Of a stretch of DNA of 64,000 bases, positions 63,616-64,000 are shown in pieces. The notes under the pieces are model-generated. The model made no database searches, had not been told where the DNA came from, and saw only the letters and a program-made list of their open reading frames with translations. This DNA is from Burkholderiales bacterium (GTDB lineage Bacteria; Pseudomonadota; Gammaproteobacteria; Burkholderiales; JAEUOS01), in assembly GCA_016790635.1 (NCBI GenBank), contig JAEUOR010000019.1, positions 1 to 64,000 on the forward strand, written 5' to 3'. The position numbers were made by a program, and so were the translations under genes. Within the stretch, counting starts at the first letter, position 1; every line of letters starts with the position of its first letter.

Positions 63616-64000
63616 AGAGCGGAATCAATGTGCAGTTGGCCAGCCGCGTGGCCGGCATCCCTCCGCGCCGGGATCTCTTCCGCTGGATCCGAGCAGCATG
63701 CGACTGCGTTCCTGCGCAGCTGACCCTGCGCGTGGTCAACGCGAGCGAGGCGCGTGCGCTCAATCGCAACTATCGCGCCCGCGACTACGCGCCGAACGTG
63801 CTCACCTTCGCCTACGGCGGAGACCCGCCGGCGGCCGATGTGGTGATCTGTGCGCAGGTCGCGGCGCAAGAAGCACGTGAGCAGGGCAAGACGCGCGAGG
63901 CGCACTATGCACACCTGACCGTGCACGGGGTGCTGCACGCGCTCGGAATGGACCATCGCACGCTGCGCGAAGCGAGAGTCATGGAGGGACGCGAGACGGC
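63612..64000 (+). CDS. ybeY: Endoribonuclease YbeY, cut by the window end
   Basis: The first 129 codons are present and remain open at the right edge. YbeY is a zinc-dependent single-strand endoribonuclease acting in 16S rRNA maturation and ribosome quality control. The metal site H105-x3-H109-x5-H115 (HGVLHALGMDH) is complete, and RNYRARDYAPNVLTFAY near 53-68 is typical. The GTG start at 63612 overlaps the phoH stop (GTGA), as in the conserved miaB-phoH-ybeY operon. Only a short C-terminus is missing. Confidence 0.93.
   Translation, partial: MKSGINVQLASRVAGIPPRRDLFRWIRAACDCVPAQLTLRVVNASEARALNRNYRARDYAPNVLTFAYGGDPPAADVVICAQVAAQEAREQGKTREAHYAHLTVHGVLHALGMDHRTLREARVMEGRET

Overview
The window is GC-rich chromosomal DNA from a betaproteobacterium, most likely of the order Burkholderiales. 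The evidence is gene content and order: argA-yggX next to hrpA, trxA-rho-rpmE beside addAB, a ubiH-type hydroxylase with dsbC, and miaB-phoH-ybeY. Other pointers are a lysine-rich histone-H1-like protein with a SWIB domain and two stand-alone tripartite tricarboxylate (Bug-type) receptors. I see no phage, insertion sequence, plasmid function, rRNA or CRISPR array. The species cannot be named from the sequence alone.

Layout, left to right. 1-6.3 kb: isocitrate lyase, a UPF0114 membrane protein, ybaB, dnaX, the 4.5S/SRP RNA gene, pdxH and the SWIB histone-like gene. 6.4-13.2 kb: one tightly packed plus-strand cluster (RDD, SpoIIM, DUF4129-like, DUF4350-like, MoxR ATPase, DUF58), a conserved but poorly understood membrane/AAA+ system. 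13.3-19.3 kb: a form II CO-dehydrogenase-like molybdenum hydroxylase (S, L, M subunits), a hairpin terminator, then a second MoxR-type ATPase with a VWA partner (CoxD/CoxE-like). 19.5-27 kb: accessory metabolism, with an opine-dehydrogenase-family enzyme, two Bug receptors, a PhyH dioxygenase, an exported MsrB, a hydrolase, an MFS carrier and a YHS lipoprotein. 27-33.3 kb: a peptide-type ABC importer whose binding protein is divergently transcribed and coupled to a UroD-family protein with a methyltransferase-like zinc motif. 33.3-35.6 kb: a tungstate ABC importer (tupABC).

35.6-50.6 kb: addAB, trxA, rho with a repeat-bearing leader, a cupin gene, rpmE, a GT-C glycosyltransferase-like gene, pgi, a MATE exporter, another cupin and a methyltransferase. 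50.7-64 kb is housekeeping: hrpA, argA, yggX, rpiA, dsbC, a UbiH-family hydroxylase, a ketopantoate reductase-family gene, tRNA-Met with a decayed tRNA-like stretch after it, two small hypothetical genes, miaB, phoH, and ybeY cut by the window end.

Many adjacent genes overlap by 4 bases (ATGA, GTGA, TTGA, CTGA), which implies widespread translational coupling. Points most worth a second look: a probable AUC start codon on the coxD-like gene, 10-base tandem repeats in the rho leader, two start codons placed exactly 7 bases after a TACAAT box (possible leaderless mRNAs), the UroD-like/ABC module, and the RDD-to-DUF58 cluster.
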